Shown here: positions 33,087-40,111 of the stretch, in pieces | How positions within the stretch are numbered: the stretch's first letter is position 1 | Layout: each line of letters starts with the position of its first letter | From: DATLXU01 sp035575515 | Lineage (GTDB): Bacteria > Acidobacteriota > Blastocatellia > UBA7656 | NCBI GenBank assembly: GCA_035575515.1 | Contig: DATLXU010000128.1 | Location: forward strand, 1-40,111 | DNA length: 40,111 bases | Direction: 5' to 3' | Made by a program: the position numbers and the translations under genes | The notes under the pieces: model-generated | Databases searched by the model: none | What the model was told of the DNA's origin: nothing | What the model saw: the letters and a program-made list of their open reading frames with translations, nothing else

Positions 33087-34739
33087 TCAGTTTTTCTGAT
33101 TGTTCAGATTGATGACGAGCGATTGATACGTGTTTGTGGCCTTGTCTGCGCGCACAATCTTCAAAGAAAGCTCTCCGCGCTGGTTCGCGAGCGCATTCAA
33201 TAATTGCATGGCGGTCAATGGCTCAAACGCGGTCGTGCCGACTATAATGTCACCGGGCTTGATGCCCGCGCGCTCGGCTGCGCTATTCTTCAAAACGCCT
33301 GAAACCAGAACGCCACCGGGTACAGCATATAATTTTGCAAGGCCCTGAGTGAGGTCGCGCGCCGTGAACCCGAGCGGGAAATTAACGTCCGTGTTTTCCG
33401 TTAGCGCGACATCAGGATATTGACTGGGCGATTTATCCGTCGCGCTCTTATCTGGCCCGCCCGGACTTAGCTCGCGTATCTTGTCGAGCAGTTGTCTTAT
33501 CTCTATGCTCAACTCACGCAGGGCTTCGTCGCGCGCTCTCGAAGGCGGCTCATTAATATATTTTTTATATACTGCTCCAAGCTCTTGCCAACGGGCGTTG
33601 AGACGATCTAATTCAGACAGCCGCGCGTTGCGCTGTTCGGCTATCAACTCCGAAATATCCTGGGGGCTGTAGAGCCGCGCGCCGAGCGCTACGTTGATTT
33701 CAACAGGCTGCTGGTTTCTAATCGCTCGCAGTTTGAGGCTGCGGCCAGCGGGCGACGATGTTATTATCGCCTTCAAATCAGCCGGGCCTCTAATATCCGC
33801 ATCATCCACGCCGACGATAACATCTTTTGGAAGAATGCCTGCGGCGGCGGCGGGGCTTTCAGGCTCCACATTTTGAACTATCGCGCCTGCGCGACGCTCA
33901 AGTCCGAGCGCGGCAAGCTCGGCTTCCATCACTTCATCAAAGCTTTTGACTTCGATGCCTAACCACCCTGCGGGCACGCTGCCGTGTTTTTCAATTACGC
34001 GCTTCGCAACCGTGTCGCGTATGAAATCAATCGGATAAAGATTGGCTCGCCCAAAGCCTGTCCACTCGGCAAGCCCTATGATCTGATTATCGGCGGTCGT
34101 CACCACGCTGCTGTCGTTGCGCGAGAGCAGCGTGTCGGAGATGAGCGTTATCGCGCCCCGCACGCGCGAATCCAAGCTGTCGGTTTTGAGTCGGCCCGGA
34201 GCTTCGACCAGAGACGTGTAAAGATAAACATTCTCGCCGCGCGGGGCAGCAACCACGCGGCTTCTCACATCCGTGCTGAGAATCTTCACCATCGCGCCGT
34301 TTGCGAGCGAGCTTGCCGTTGCGAGGTTCGGCGCAGCGACCTTGAGCGCGGCAACTTCGAGCACAGCAAAGCCCGTAGCGCAGTCAATCCCGATCACGCG
34401 AGCCGCGATGCTGCGCCCATCGGGCATGCTGATTGAAACCTTCGCGTCCTTGTCTTCTGGATTAAGGTTGACGAGCCGCGTGATGACGTGACCGCTGTCG
34501 TCAACTACGAGTCCGGTTGCGACGTTATAGACTCGCTGCGGCGCGGCAGCCGAAACACCGACGCGGGCTTTACTCTGCTCGCGCATCTTCTCGACCATCT
34601 TCTGCACTTCAATCGTGTGGACTACCGAGACGACCCACGGCGTGTTCGGCTGGCTGACGGCTGCGGGCTGCGGCTGCTGCGCCGCGGCGCAGGCCGCCGT
34701 CAGGATGAGTATTAATGTTGCCTTGATGCTTCTGCTCAT
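33087..34739 (-). CDS. HtrA-derived PDZ protein lacking the catalytic triad
   Basis: 550 residues. A signal peptide covers 1-20 (LILTAACAAA). Residues 65-240 follow the DegP/HtrA chymotrypsin fold: ATGLVVDDSGHVITRLVNL stands where GSG-x-TNNHVV is expected, and IGIDCATGFAVLEV where DPxTDLAVLKV is expected. The triad His and Asp are replaced, and no GNSGGP serine loop is present. PDZ domains occupy about 255-345 (GWLGIEV...AGILPKDVIVGVDD) and 455-545 (GVLVSGVLKNSAAERAGIKPGD), separated by a charged helical linker. It is third in a sigma/anti-sigma operon, 49 bp after the anti-sigma gene. A substrate-binding or sensing role in the periplasm is likelier than proteolysis. Confidence 0.85.
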   Translation of the reverse strand: MSRSIKATLILILTAACAAAQQPQPAAVSQPNTPWVVSVVHTIEVQKMVEKMREQSKARVGVSAAAPQRVYNVATGLVVDDSGHVITRLVNLNPEDKDAKVSISMPDGRSIAARVIGIDCATGFAVLEVAALKVAAPNLATASSLANGAMVKILSTDVRSRVVAAPRGENVYLYTSLVEAPGRLKTDSLDSRVRGAITLISDTLLSRNDSSVVTTADNQIIGLAEWTGFGRANLYPIDFIRDTVAKRVIEKHGSVPAGWLGIEVKSFDEVMEAELAALGLERRAGAIVQNVEPESPAAAAGILPKDVIVGVDDADIRGPADLKAIITSSPAGRSLKLRAIRNQQPVEINVALGARLYSPQDISELIAEQRNARLSELDRLNARWQELGAVYKKYINEPPSRARDEALRELSIEIRQLLDKIRELSPGGPDKSATDKSPSQYPDVALTENTDVNFPLGFTARDLTQGLAKLYAVPGGVLVSGVLKNSAAERAGIKPGDIIVGTTAFEPLTAMQLLNALANQRGELSLKIVRADKATNTYQSLVINLNNQKN

Positions 34740-34788
34740 TGAAACCTTAACCGTTTAGCAAGCTGTCGGCTCGCTCTGCACACAAATG

Positions 34789-35499
34789 CTAAAATGTGGA
34801 ACCTGCGTTGCGCGTTGCCGGTCGCGACGTGCTGACGTAAAGAAGCGGCTGCGCGCCTACGCTGACGGTTGGCAGCGGAACTTCGCGCTCGCCATTCTGC
34901 CCGCGCACAAGCACGACGCCTGCGGTCTCCATACCGGGATAATCAACAGGCACAGGTTGCCGTGCAACATCTCTGCCTCTCATCGAAGCGCCAGCCCCGC
35001 GCGATGCAGGCACGGCGGCAATAGCATGCTGCATTACTTGCGGCGCAGGCCGCACAGGCGGAATAGATTTCTCCGGAATCGGAATAGGGATGGGATTCGC
35101 TTGCAGCCCTGATTCGGGCTTTGCAGGCGATTGCTTCGCTACAGGGTTGCTTGATTGTGGCTGCTCAGTCGTTGAAAGCAATCCGCTGAATTGAATAACA
35201 AGAAACGCGACAACAAGTCCCGCCGTAGCCGCGCCCATTCGCGCAAAGCCTGCGGGGCTGAGCCACGAGAAACTCCTTCGCGCTTTCACTTCGGCAAGCC
35301 GCGCTTGCAGCACCGCATCGAAATTCGCCGGAGCCGTGACCCGCGCGCCCGAAGCAATCAGGCCGCGCAGCGCCGCGCGCTCCGTTGCAAAGCTGCGGCA
35401 ATCATTGCACGCCGCGATATGATTGTTCACCTCGAACGAAAACAGATCAGGCTTTTCGGCTTCGTCAATCAAACTTTTTATTTGCTTACAGCTTTTCAT
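34789..35499 (-). CDS. Anti-sigma factor with zinc-finger (zf-HC2) domain
   Basis: 236 residues. The N-terminus has C4, then HIAACNDC (the HxxxCxxC of ZAS anti-sigma domains, about residues 27-34). One transmembrane helix lies at about 84-108 (MGAATAGLVVAFLVIQFSGLL), followed by a Pro/Gln-rich periplasmic part of about 125 residues. It begins 30 bp after the sigma gene stop. By family the cytoplasmic zinc domain sequesters the sigma factor and the periplasmic part receives an envelope signal. Confidence 0.9.
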   Translation of the reverse strand: MKSCKQIKSLIDEAEKPDLFSFEVNNHIAACNDCRSFATERAALRGLIASGARVTAPANFDAVLQARLAEVKARRSFSWLSPAGFARMGAATAGLVVAFLVIQFSGLLSTTEQPQSSNPVAKQSPAKPESGLQANPIPIPIPEKSIPPVRPAPQVMQHAIAAVPASRGAGASMRGRDVARQPVPVDYPGMETAGVVLVRGQNGEREVPLPTVSVGAQPLLYVSTSRPATRNAGSTF

Positions 35500-35529
35500 A
35501 ATTCCCCATCCCTGACCGTCACGCTTGAA

Positions 35530-36174
35530 TTAAATGTATGCGCTCAGTTTCTCCTTCAAGAGATTCCGCGCGCGATTAATGCGTGACTTCACTGTGCCTT
35601 CAGACAATTTCAAAACTTCAGCTATGCGGTCGTAGCTCAATCCCTCAACGTCGCGCAGCACGATTGCGGCGCGGTACTTTTCCGGCAGCGACGTGATAGC
35701 GCGAGCCACCGCGCGGCGGCGCTCGTCTTCAATCATCGTCTCGTCCTGCAACGGGTTCATATCGGGCGGGTCAAGCTCGACCGCCTCGCCGTCATCGTTT
35801 GTGAAAGGCGAAAATAGCGACACGAATTTCCTTCGCTTGCGCTTTCTCAGTTCGCTGATGGCGAGATTCGATGCTATGCGATAAATGTAGGTCGAGAAGC
35901 TGTAATTGGCCTGATAGCGCGACGCGCTCGTATAGACTCGTATGAATGTCTCCTGCGCCAGTTCCACAGACCTCTCGTAGTCGTCAATCATCCGGTAGAT
36001 GAAGTTCGTTATGGGATTGCGGTAACGCCGGACGATCTCCTGAAACGCGGCTTCATCGCCATCGCGTATTGCGGCGAGCAACTCGTGGTCGTTTGCAGAC
36101 TCAGCCGAGCGGCTTGCGCCGAATTCTATTGCTTGCGCCTGATGAGTGAATGTAGCCATTCGGCCCGCGTTCAT
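35530..36174 (-). CDS. ECF-type RNA polymerase sigma factor
   Basis: 214 residues; ATG 36159 is an alternative start. Region 2 is clear (DEAAFQEIVRRYRNPITNF, then SVELAQETFIRVY and FSTYIYRIASNLAISELRKR). An acidic linker (NDDGEAVELDPPDMNP) leads to region 4 (SLPEKYRAAIVLRDVEGLSY and the HTH AEVLKLSEGTVKSRINRARN). It is the first gene of a three-gene operon with its anti-sigma factor and a PDZ protein, a layout parallel to rpoE-rseA systems that respond to envelope stress. Confidence 0.93.
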   Translation of the reverse strand: MNAGRMATFTHQAQAIEFGASRSAESANDHELLAAIRDGDEAAFQEIVRRYRNPITNFIYRMIDDYERSVELAQETFIRVYTSASRYQANYSFSTYIYRIASNLAISELRKRKRRKFVSLFSPFTNDDGEAVELDPPDMNPLQDETMIEDERRRAVARAITSLPEKYRAAIVLRDVEGLSYDRIAEVLKLSEGTVKSRINRARNLLKEKLSAYI

Positions 36175-36197
36175 CCTCTTGGGGTTATTGCTCCATA

Positions 36198-36239
36198 ATT
36201 ATACCCTCTTTAATCACGTTCGGGGAAACGCAAAGTTCC
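36198..36239 (-). promoter_or_regulatory. Candidate promoters of the sigma operon
   Basis: On the reverse strand GGAACTT (36239-36233) equals the E. coli sigmaE -35 element. After 16 bases comes TGATTA (36216-36211), a poor match for a sigmaE -10. A separate TATAAT (36203-36198) lacks a -35 at the right distance. The GGAACTT suggests autoregulation of the ECF factor, as is common, but this is a short motif. Confidence 0.4.
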
Positions 36240-36274
36240 CAAATGTTTGGCTTTTGGTCATTTCGGCGCGCTGG

Positions 36275-36302
36275 TTGACAAGCCCGCTTCGTCCTATATA
36301 AT
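36275..36302 (+). promoter_or_regulatory. Consensus sigma70 promoter of the L32/fatty acid operon
   Basis: TTGACA at 36275-36280, a 16-bp spacer and TATAAT at 36297-36302 match the housekeeping consensus at both hexamers. The first gene starts 100 bp downstream. The same spacing and hexamers occur at 583-610. Confidence 0.78.
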
Positions 36303-36401
36303 GAATATCTTTTGCGTTGAGTGGATTTTCTGTGTGATTATAGTAATCAGGTCGCCAGCAGCGTCAGCCCGCAGCCCTGACCTGAGAACGAGCTTCCGGT
36401 T

Positions 36402-36920
36402 ATGAAGATCAACATCGCACAGATAAGCGAAGGCGAAGGCTTGAGCGTCAATCACGTCTACCCCGAAGGCGAGCCGCGCCTTGAGGGTGAAGAGAGCCGT
36501 CTTGTCGGACGGCCTGAGTTGAACGTTCAGGCTACGCGCGCGGGACTCACAGTCAGACTCGTCGGCGATGTCGCGGCGAAGGTTCAATTCGATTGCGACC
36601 GGTGCCTCGCGCCGCTGACGATGCCCGTTCGTCAGAGCTTCGATCTCGTCTACGTTCCGCCGCTTGGAGCGGGCGACGAAAAAGAGCTTGCGGACGACGA
36701 CCTCTCGATGGGATTTTATCAGGGCGAGGAGATTGACGTTGACGACATCGTGCGCGAGCAGATAGAGCTTGCGCTGCCGATGGCCCGGCTGTGCAGCGAG
36801 AATTGCGAGGGCCTTTGCTCGGAGTGCGGCGCGAACCTCAATGAAGGAAAATGCTCATGCATGAGGGAAGAGATTGACCCGCGCTGGGCCGCGCTCAAAG
36901 AATTGAAATCTGATTCATGA
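36402..36920 (+). CDS. yceD: YceD/DUF177 family protein
   Basis: 172 residues. The signature cysteines are present: FDCDRCLAPLTMPV in the middle and CSENCEGLCSECGANLN near the C-terminus, followed by PRWAALKEL. This family is almost always encoded directly before rpmF, as here (25 bp gap). It has been linked to 23S rRNA accumulation and ribosome assembly in bacteria and plants. The CxxC pairs look able to bind zinc. It is the first gene of the operon. Confidence 0.9.
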   Translation: MKINIAQISEGEGLSVNHVYPEGEPRLEGEESRLVGRPELNVQATRAGLTVRLVGDVAAKVQFDCDRCLAPLTMPVRQSFDLVYVPPLGAGDEKELADDDLSMGFYQGEEIDVDDIVREQIELALPMARLCSENCEGLCSECGANLNEGKCSCMREEIDPRWAALKELKSDS

Positions 36921-36945
36921 ACTTATATTTGAGGAGTACGAAGTA

Positions 36946-37131
36946 ATGCCAAATCCTAAGCGAAAACATTCTAAGTCGCGCACGGGCAATCGCCGCGCGC
37001 ACGACCACCTGACGCCGCCTACGACGGGCAACTGCCCGAACTGCGGCGAGCCGCGCCTCCCGCATCGCGTCTGTCCAAAGTGCGGATTCTATCGCGGAAG
37101 AGTTGTCATTGAGCAGAAAGAAGAAGAGTAA
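36946..37131 (+). CDS. rpmF: 50S ribosomal protein L32
   Basis: 61 residues. The start MPNPKRKHSKSRTGNRRAHD and the zinc-ribbon CPNCGEPRLPHRVCPKC are diagnostic of bacterial L32 in its four-cysteine form. TTTGAGGAGT lies upstream of the ATG. It is the second gene of the operon, between DUF177 and plsX, the usual bacterial order. Confidence 0.97.
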   Translation: MPNPKRKHSKSRTGNRRAHDHLTPPTTGNCPNCGEPRLPHRVCPKCGFYRGRVVIEQKEEE

Positions 37132-37136
37132 GCCCG

Positions 37137-37222
37137 ATTTTGGATTTTAGATTCTGGATTTTGGATTGATGAAAGCTCGGTGTAGCGGTTTATCTGACAT
37201 TCAACTCTGGCAATCCTAAATC
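37137..37222. repeat. Intergenic dyad repeat C
   Basis: GATTTTGGATTTTAGATT on the left faces AATCCTAAATCTAAAATCGG on the right. The left arm is itself a tandem of GGATTTTrGATT units. The repeat fills the gap between rpmF and plsX and could form a long A/T-rich hairpin within the operon transcript. Confidence 0.55.
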
Positions 37223-37241
37223 TAAAATCGGCGTGGCGCTT

Positions 37242-38288
37242 ATGATAAAGATCGCTGTTGACGCAATGGGGGGCGACTTCGCTCCTTCAAGCGAAGTTGA
37301 AGGAGCGATAGAAGCCGCGCGCGACCTCGATGTTTGCGTCATTCTGGTCGGACGTTCCGAGTTGATTCAGGCCGAGCTTGATAAGCACCGCCGCGTGCGC
37401 GCGCTTCAAAGAGGCACGGCGTGGCGAAGCTCAAGAATTGAAATTGTTGACGCGCCCGAAGTCATCACGATGGATGACCCCGTAGCGACTGCCGTGCGGC
37501 GCAAGAAGAACAGCTCGATTCGTGTCGCCGCAAAGCTCGTGCGCGACGGCCACGCGCAGGCGCTCGTAAGCGCGGGCAATACCGGCGCGGTGATGATGAC
37601 ATCGAAACTTGTCATCGGCGCGCTGCCGGAAGTTGATCGGCCTGCGCTCGCGACAGTTCTTCCGACGCTGACGGGGCAGGGGACCGTGATACTAGACGTC
37701 GGCGCGAATGCTGAGTGCAAGCCGCAGCACCTTGTTGATTTCGCCGTGATGGGTTCGCTCTATTCGAGCGCGATAGTCGGCGTTCGCAACCCGCGCGTCG
37801 GGCTGCTTTCAATCGGCGAGGAAGAGATTAAGGGCAACGACCTGACCAAGGAAGCGTTCAAGCTGTTAAAATCGTCGCCCTTAAATTTCATCGGCAACGT
37901 CGAGGGCCGCGATATGTACACGGGCGAAGCCGATGTAATTGTTTGTGACGGCTTCACCGGAAATGTCGCGCTCAAAACGAGTGAAGGCGTATTTGAATTT
38001 ATAATGCGATTGCTCAAGCATGAGCTTCGCGCGTCGCTCAAGTCGAAAGCGGGCGCGATGCTCACTCGCTCAGCGTTTCAACGGTTCAAGCAGAAGCTCG
38101 ATTATGCTGAATACGGCGGCGCGCCGCTTCTCGGCATCAAGGGCGTGACCGTGATTTGTCACGGCAGTTCAAGTGCGAAAGCTATTCGCAACGCGATTGC
38201 CGTCGCGCGCAATTACTGCGTCGGCGAAGTAAACAGCAAGATTGAATCTCAGCTCGGGCTTGGCATGATGGCGAGCCACGGGAGATAA
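37242..38288 (+). CDS. plsX: Phosphate acyltransferase PlsX
   Basis: 348 residues from the ATG at 37242 (a GTG at 37233 is possible). The family start IKIAVDAMGGDFAP, VSAGNTGAVMM, LDVGANAECKP, SIGEEEIKGNDLTKEA, FIGNVEGRD and VCDGFTGNVALKTSEG are all present. PlsX makes acyl-phosphate from acyl-ACP for phospholipid synthesis at the inner face of the membrane. Its place before fabD and acpP links lipid supply to ribosome protein expression. Confidence 0.96.
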   Translation: MIKIAVDAMGGDFAPSSEVEGAIEAARDLDVCVILVGRSELIQAELDKHRRVRALQRGTAWRSSRIEIVDAPEVITMDDPVATAVRRKKNSSIRVAAKLVRDGHAQALVSAGNTGAVMMTSKLVIGALPEVDRPALATVLPTLTGQGTVILDVGANAECKPQHLVDFAVMGSLYSSAIVGVRNPRVGLLSIGEEEIKGNDLTKEAFKLLKSSPLNFIGNVEGRDMYTGEADVIVCDGFTGNVALKTSEGVFEFIMRLLKHELRASLKSKAGAMLTRSAFQRFKQKLDYAEYGGAPLLGIKGVTVICHGSSSAKAIRNAIAVARNYCVGEVNSKIESQLGLGMMASHGR

Positions 38289-38395
38289 CAGTAGGCAGTA
38301 GGCAGTAATAAATTGAATCGAGAGCGACGAGAATTGCCGGAATATTATTAGAAAAATATGGCGAAAAAAACTGCCTGCTGCCTACTGCTTACTGA
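38289..38395. repeat. Intergenic dyad repeat D
   Basis: CAGTAGGCAGTAGGCAGTAA at 38290-38309 is a tandem of CAGTAGG units. The right side (38371-38393) has CTGCCTGCTGCCTACTGC and TTACTGA, its inverse. The hairpin lies in the plsX-fabD gap. Units of the CAGT(A/G)G type also occur in repeat B. Confidence 0.6.
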
Positions 38396-38401
38396 TTGAA
38401 C

Positions 38402-39334
38402 ATGAAAACAGCATTTCTATTTCCAGGACAGGGTTCGCAGTACGTCGGCATGGGCCGCGCGCTCGTTGATCGCTCGCAGGCTGCGCGCGAGGTCTTTGAG
38501 ATAGCAGACGACACGCTCGGCATGAGACTATCGAGCCTTTGCTTTGAAGGGCCTGAAGAAGAGCTCAAGCTCACGATGAATACGCAGCCTGCGATACTCA
38601 CCGCATCAATCGCTGCGCTGCGGGCGCTCGAAGAGCGCGGCGCGCGAGCAGATTTCGTTGCAGGCCACTCGCTCGGCGAATACAGCGCGCTCGTAGCCGC
38701 CGGGTCGCTTCGGTTCGAAGATGCAGTCATTGCGGTTCGCAAGCGCGGGCTTTTCATGCAGGAAGCTGTGCCAGCAGGCGAAGGCGCGATGGCTGCATTG
38801 ATCGGGCTTGACGTTGAAACCGTGAAAGCAGTTTGCGAGGAAGCCTCAGAGCTTGGCGTGTGCGCTCCTGCGAATATCAACTCGCCGATTCAGATTGTCA
38901 TCGCCGGCCACAAGTCGGCAGTCGAGCATGCTGTCGTAATCGCGAAATCTCGCGGCGCAAAGCGCGCAGTGATGCTTGCCGTAAGCGCGCCGTTTCATTG
39001 CGAACTGATGAGGCCCGCCGCCGAAAGACTGGCGGGCGTGCTCGACGATATTGAATTTTCTGATTTGACCGTCCCGCTTGTGACCAACGTTGATGCTGCG
39101 GTTATCACGCGAGGCGACGAGGCGCGCGACGGTCTGCTTCGACAGGTCGCTTCGCCCGTGCGCTGGAGCGAGTCCGTGAGCCGCTTGATTGATGAAGGCG
39201 TGACAAGGTTCGTTGAAGTGGGACCGGGCAAAGTGCTTTCTGGTCTTGTTCGCAACATCAGCCGCGAGCGCGAAATTTTTAACGTCGAAGACGGCGAATC
39301 GCTCGACGCGGTTGCGGCGGCTCTGGTGGATTGA
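38402..39334 (+). CDS. fabD: Malonyl-CoA:ACP transacylase
   Basis: 310 residues from ATG 38402; a TTG two codons earlier is less likely. The family start KTAFLFPGQGSQYVGMG, the active-site GHSLGEYSALVAAG (Ser about 92) and the catalytic His region SAPFHCELMRPA (about 198), plus EVGPGKVLSGL near the end, are all present. The enzyme loads malonyl groups onto ACP in the cytoplasm. The gene order with acpP and fabF is the standard fab cluster. Confidence 0.96.
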   Translation: MKTAFLFPGQGSQYVGMGRALVDRSQAAREVFEIADDTLGMRLSSLCFEGPEEELKLTMNTQPAILTASIAALRALEERGARADFVAGHSLGEYSALVAAGSLRFEDAVIAVRKRGLFMQEAVPAGEGAMAALIGLDVETVKAVCEEASELGVCAPANINSPIQIVIAGHKSAVEHAVVIAKSRGAKRAVMLAVSAPFHCELMRPAAERLAGVLDDIEFSDLTVPLVTNVDAAVITRGDEARDGLLRQVASPVRWSESVSRLIDEGVTRFVEVGPGKVLSGLVRNISREREIFNVEDGESLDAVAAALVD

Positions 39335-39433
39335 TTTTTATTTTGCGGCTGCCGGTTGCAGTGGATTTGCTTGCCCCGCCGCGTTAATCTAGTATTTATG
39401 CTGCATTAAAAACTTTTTAGGAGGAGCTACGAA

Positions 39434-39676
39434 ATGGCTGAAGGTTCGGTTGAGGAGAGGGTAAAGCAGATAATAGTAGACGAGCTTGGCGTCGACGAAT
39501 CGGAAGTGACGGCGAACGCGCGCTTCATTGACGATCTGGGCGCGGATTCGCTCGACACCGTAGAGCTTGTCATGCGATTTGAAGAAGAGTTTAACATCGA
39601 TATTCCCGACGAGGACGCTGAAAAGATTACCAGCGTTCGCGACGCGGTTGAATATATCGAGAAGCACGCCAAGTAA
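39434..39676 (+). CDS. acpP: Acyl carrier protein
   Basis: 80 residues, strongly acidic. The phosphopantetheine site is DSLDTVELVM in the context LGADSLDT (Ser about 39). The helical pattern and the ending DAVEYIEKHAK are typical. AGGAGG stands 8 bases before the ATG. It carries growing acyl chains for the enzymes encoded on both sides and for PlsX. A weak promoter-like pair (TTGCTT, 17 bp, TAGTAT) before it may add transcription. Confidence 0.97.
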   Translation: MAEGSVEERVKQIIVDELGVDESEVTANARFIDDLGADSLDTVELVMRFEEEFNIDIPDEDAEKITSVRDAVEYIEKHAK

Positions 39677-39712
39677 ATCACGCGGCGTGCTTTCAATTTG
39701 GAGGATACGGCT

Positions 39713-40111
39713 TTGAGTCGTCGTGTAGTTGTCACAGGTATCGGTCTGATTTGCGGCTCCGGCAATACCAAAGAAGAAGTGTGGTCGAATCTGCTCGCGG
39801 GCCGCAGCAGTGTAGGTCCTGTCACGCGGTTCGATGTTTCGGCTTTTCCGGTCCGCATCGCGAGCGAGGTCAAAAACTTCGATCCGCTCCGCTTCATCGA
39901 GAAAAAAGAGGCCAAGAAGATGGATGTCTTCATCCACTATGCCGTAGCCGCAGCGCAGGAAGCTATGGACGATTCGGGCCTGAAAGTCACCGGCGAGAAT
40001 GCAACGCGAATTGGGACTTACATCGGTTCAGGCATCGGCGGGTTCGGCGTCATCGAGCGCGAGCACGAAAAATTCCTGAAGGGCGGGCCGGGCAAAATAT
40101 CGCCCTTCTTT
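39713..40111 (+). CDS. fabF: Beta-ketoacyl-ACP synthase II, N-terminal part (cut by window edge)
   Basis: The frame starts at TTG 39713 with GGAGGA 7 bases upstream and is open to the right edge, 133 residues. SRRVVVTGIGLICGSG is the thiolase-fold start of KAS II. The sequence then reads NLLAGRSSVGPVTRFDVSAF, FIEKKEAKKMDVFIHYAVAA and GTYIGSGIGGFGVIEREHEK, all conserved in FabF. The catalytic Cys-His-His lie beyond the edge. It extends acyl-ACP chains and is coupled to acpP by a 36-bp gap. Confidence 0.95.
   Translation, partial: MSRRVVVTGIGLICGSGNTKEEVWSNLLAGRSSVGPVTRFDVSAFPVRIASEVKNFDPLRFIEKKEAKKMDVFIHYAVAAAQEAMDDSGLKVTGENATRIGTYIGSGIGGFGVIEREHEKFLKGGPGKISPFF

Noticed and set aside
1..40111. 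CRISPR arrays, tRNA or rRNA genes
   Set aside because: I saw no regularly spaced direct repeats, no tRNA cloverleaf with a TTCRA loop, and no rRNA-like conserved sequence. A weak or unusual tRNA could still be missed by eye.

Overview
The window looks like a chromosomal segment of a Gram-negative soil or freshwater Acidobacteriota, probably Blastocatellia-like. That is an inference from gene content: a winged-helix/TPR membrane regulator, many secreted proteins of unknown function, an AsmA-like protein, an LpxL-like acyltransferase, lipoproteins, and a duf177-rpmF-plsX-fabD-acpP-fabF cluster. Coding density is high in the GC-rich core genes. Several visibly AT-richer accessory islands interrupt it.

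1-3.7 kb is an accessory block. A truncated tyrosine recombinase runs leftward off the edge. To its right lie three attC-like hairpins (469-561, 1396-1525, 2194-2287), of which the first is the best. Between them are a secreted protein with a ten-cysteine tail driven by a near-perfect promoter, and an IS110-family transposase that has lost its middle in frame. After the third hairpin comes a secreted protein fused in frame to the C-terminus of a DDE transposase. The layout resembles an integron cassette array, although the recombinase cannot be proven to be IntI.

3.9-13.7 kb holds a Tat-exported gluconate-dehydrogenase-type subunit with its GMC flavoprotein, then a BglII/BstYI-type restriction-modification pair in which the nuclease is broken by a frameshift just after its catalytic residues. 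It continues with a lipid A-type acyltransferase, a cupin, an alpha/beta hydrolase, a secreted TPR protein, a long-form NfeD protease and a YceI protein.

13.8-15.3 kb is the most striking region. A small secreted-protein gene appears to be split by a 1.18-kb insertion carrying a LAGLIDADG homing endonuclease and the tail of a TnpB nuclease. The six bases CGGAGT occur at both edges, and joining the flanks restores the reading frame. The downstream part of the split gene has two nonsense codons.

15.4-36.2 kb is mostly ordinary chromosome: the wHTH-TPR regulator, secreted proteins, GNAT and class II aldolase genes, a sugar-binding lipoprotein next to trehalase, a LolA-like lipoprotein, AsmA, an M15-like protein, a response regulator and an ArnT-like/flippase-like pair. 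It ends in an operon of ECF sigma factor, zinc-finger anti-sigma factor and a PDZ protein derived from HtrA that lacks the protease triad.

From 36.3 kb to the right edge, a consensus promoter precedes the ribosomal L32/fatty acid and phospholipid synthesis operon, which runs off the edge inside fabF. Short dyad repeats sit in several intergenic gaps. No rRNA, tRNA or CRISPR array was seen.
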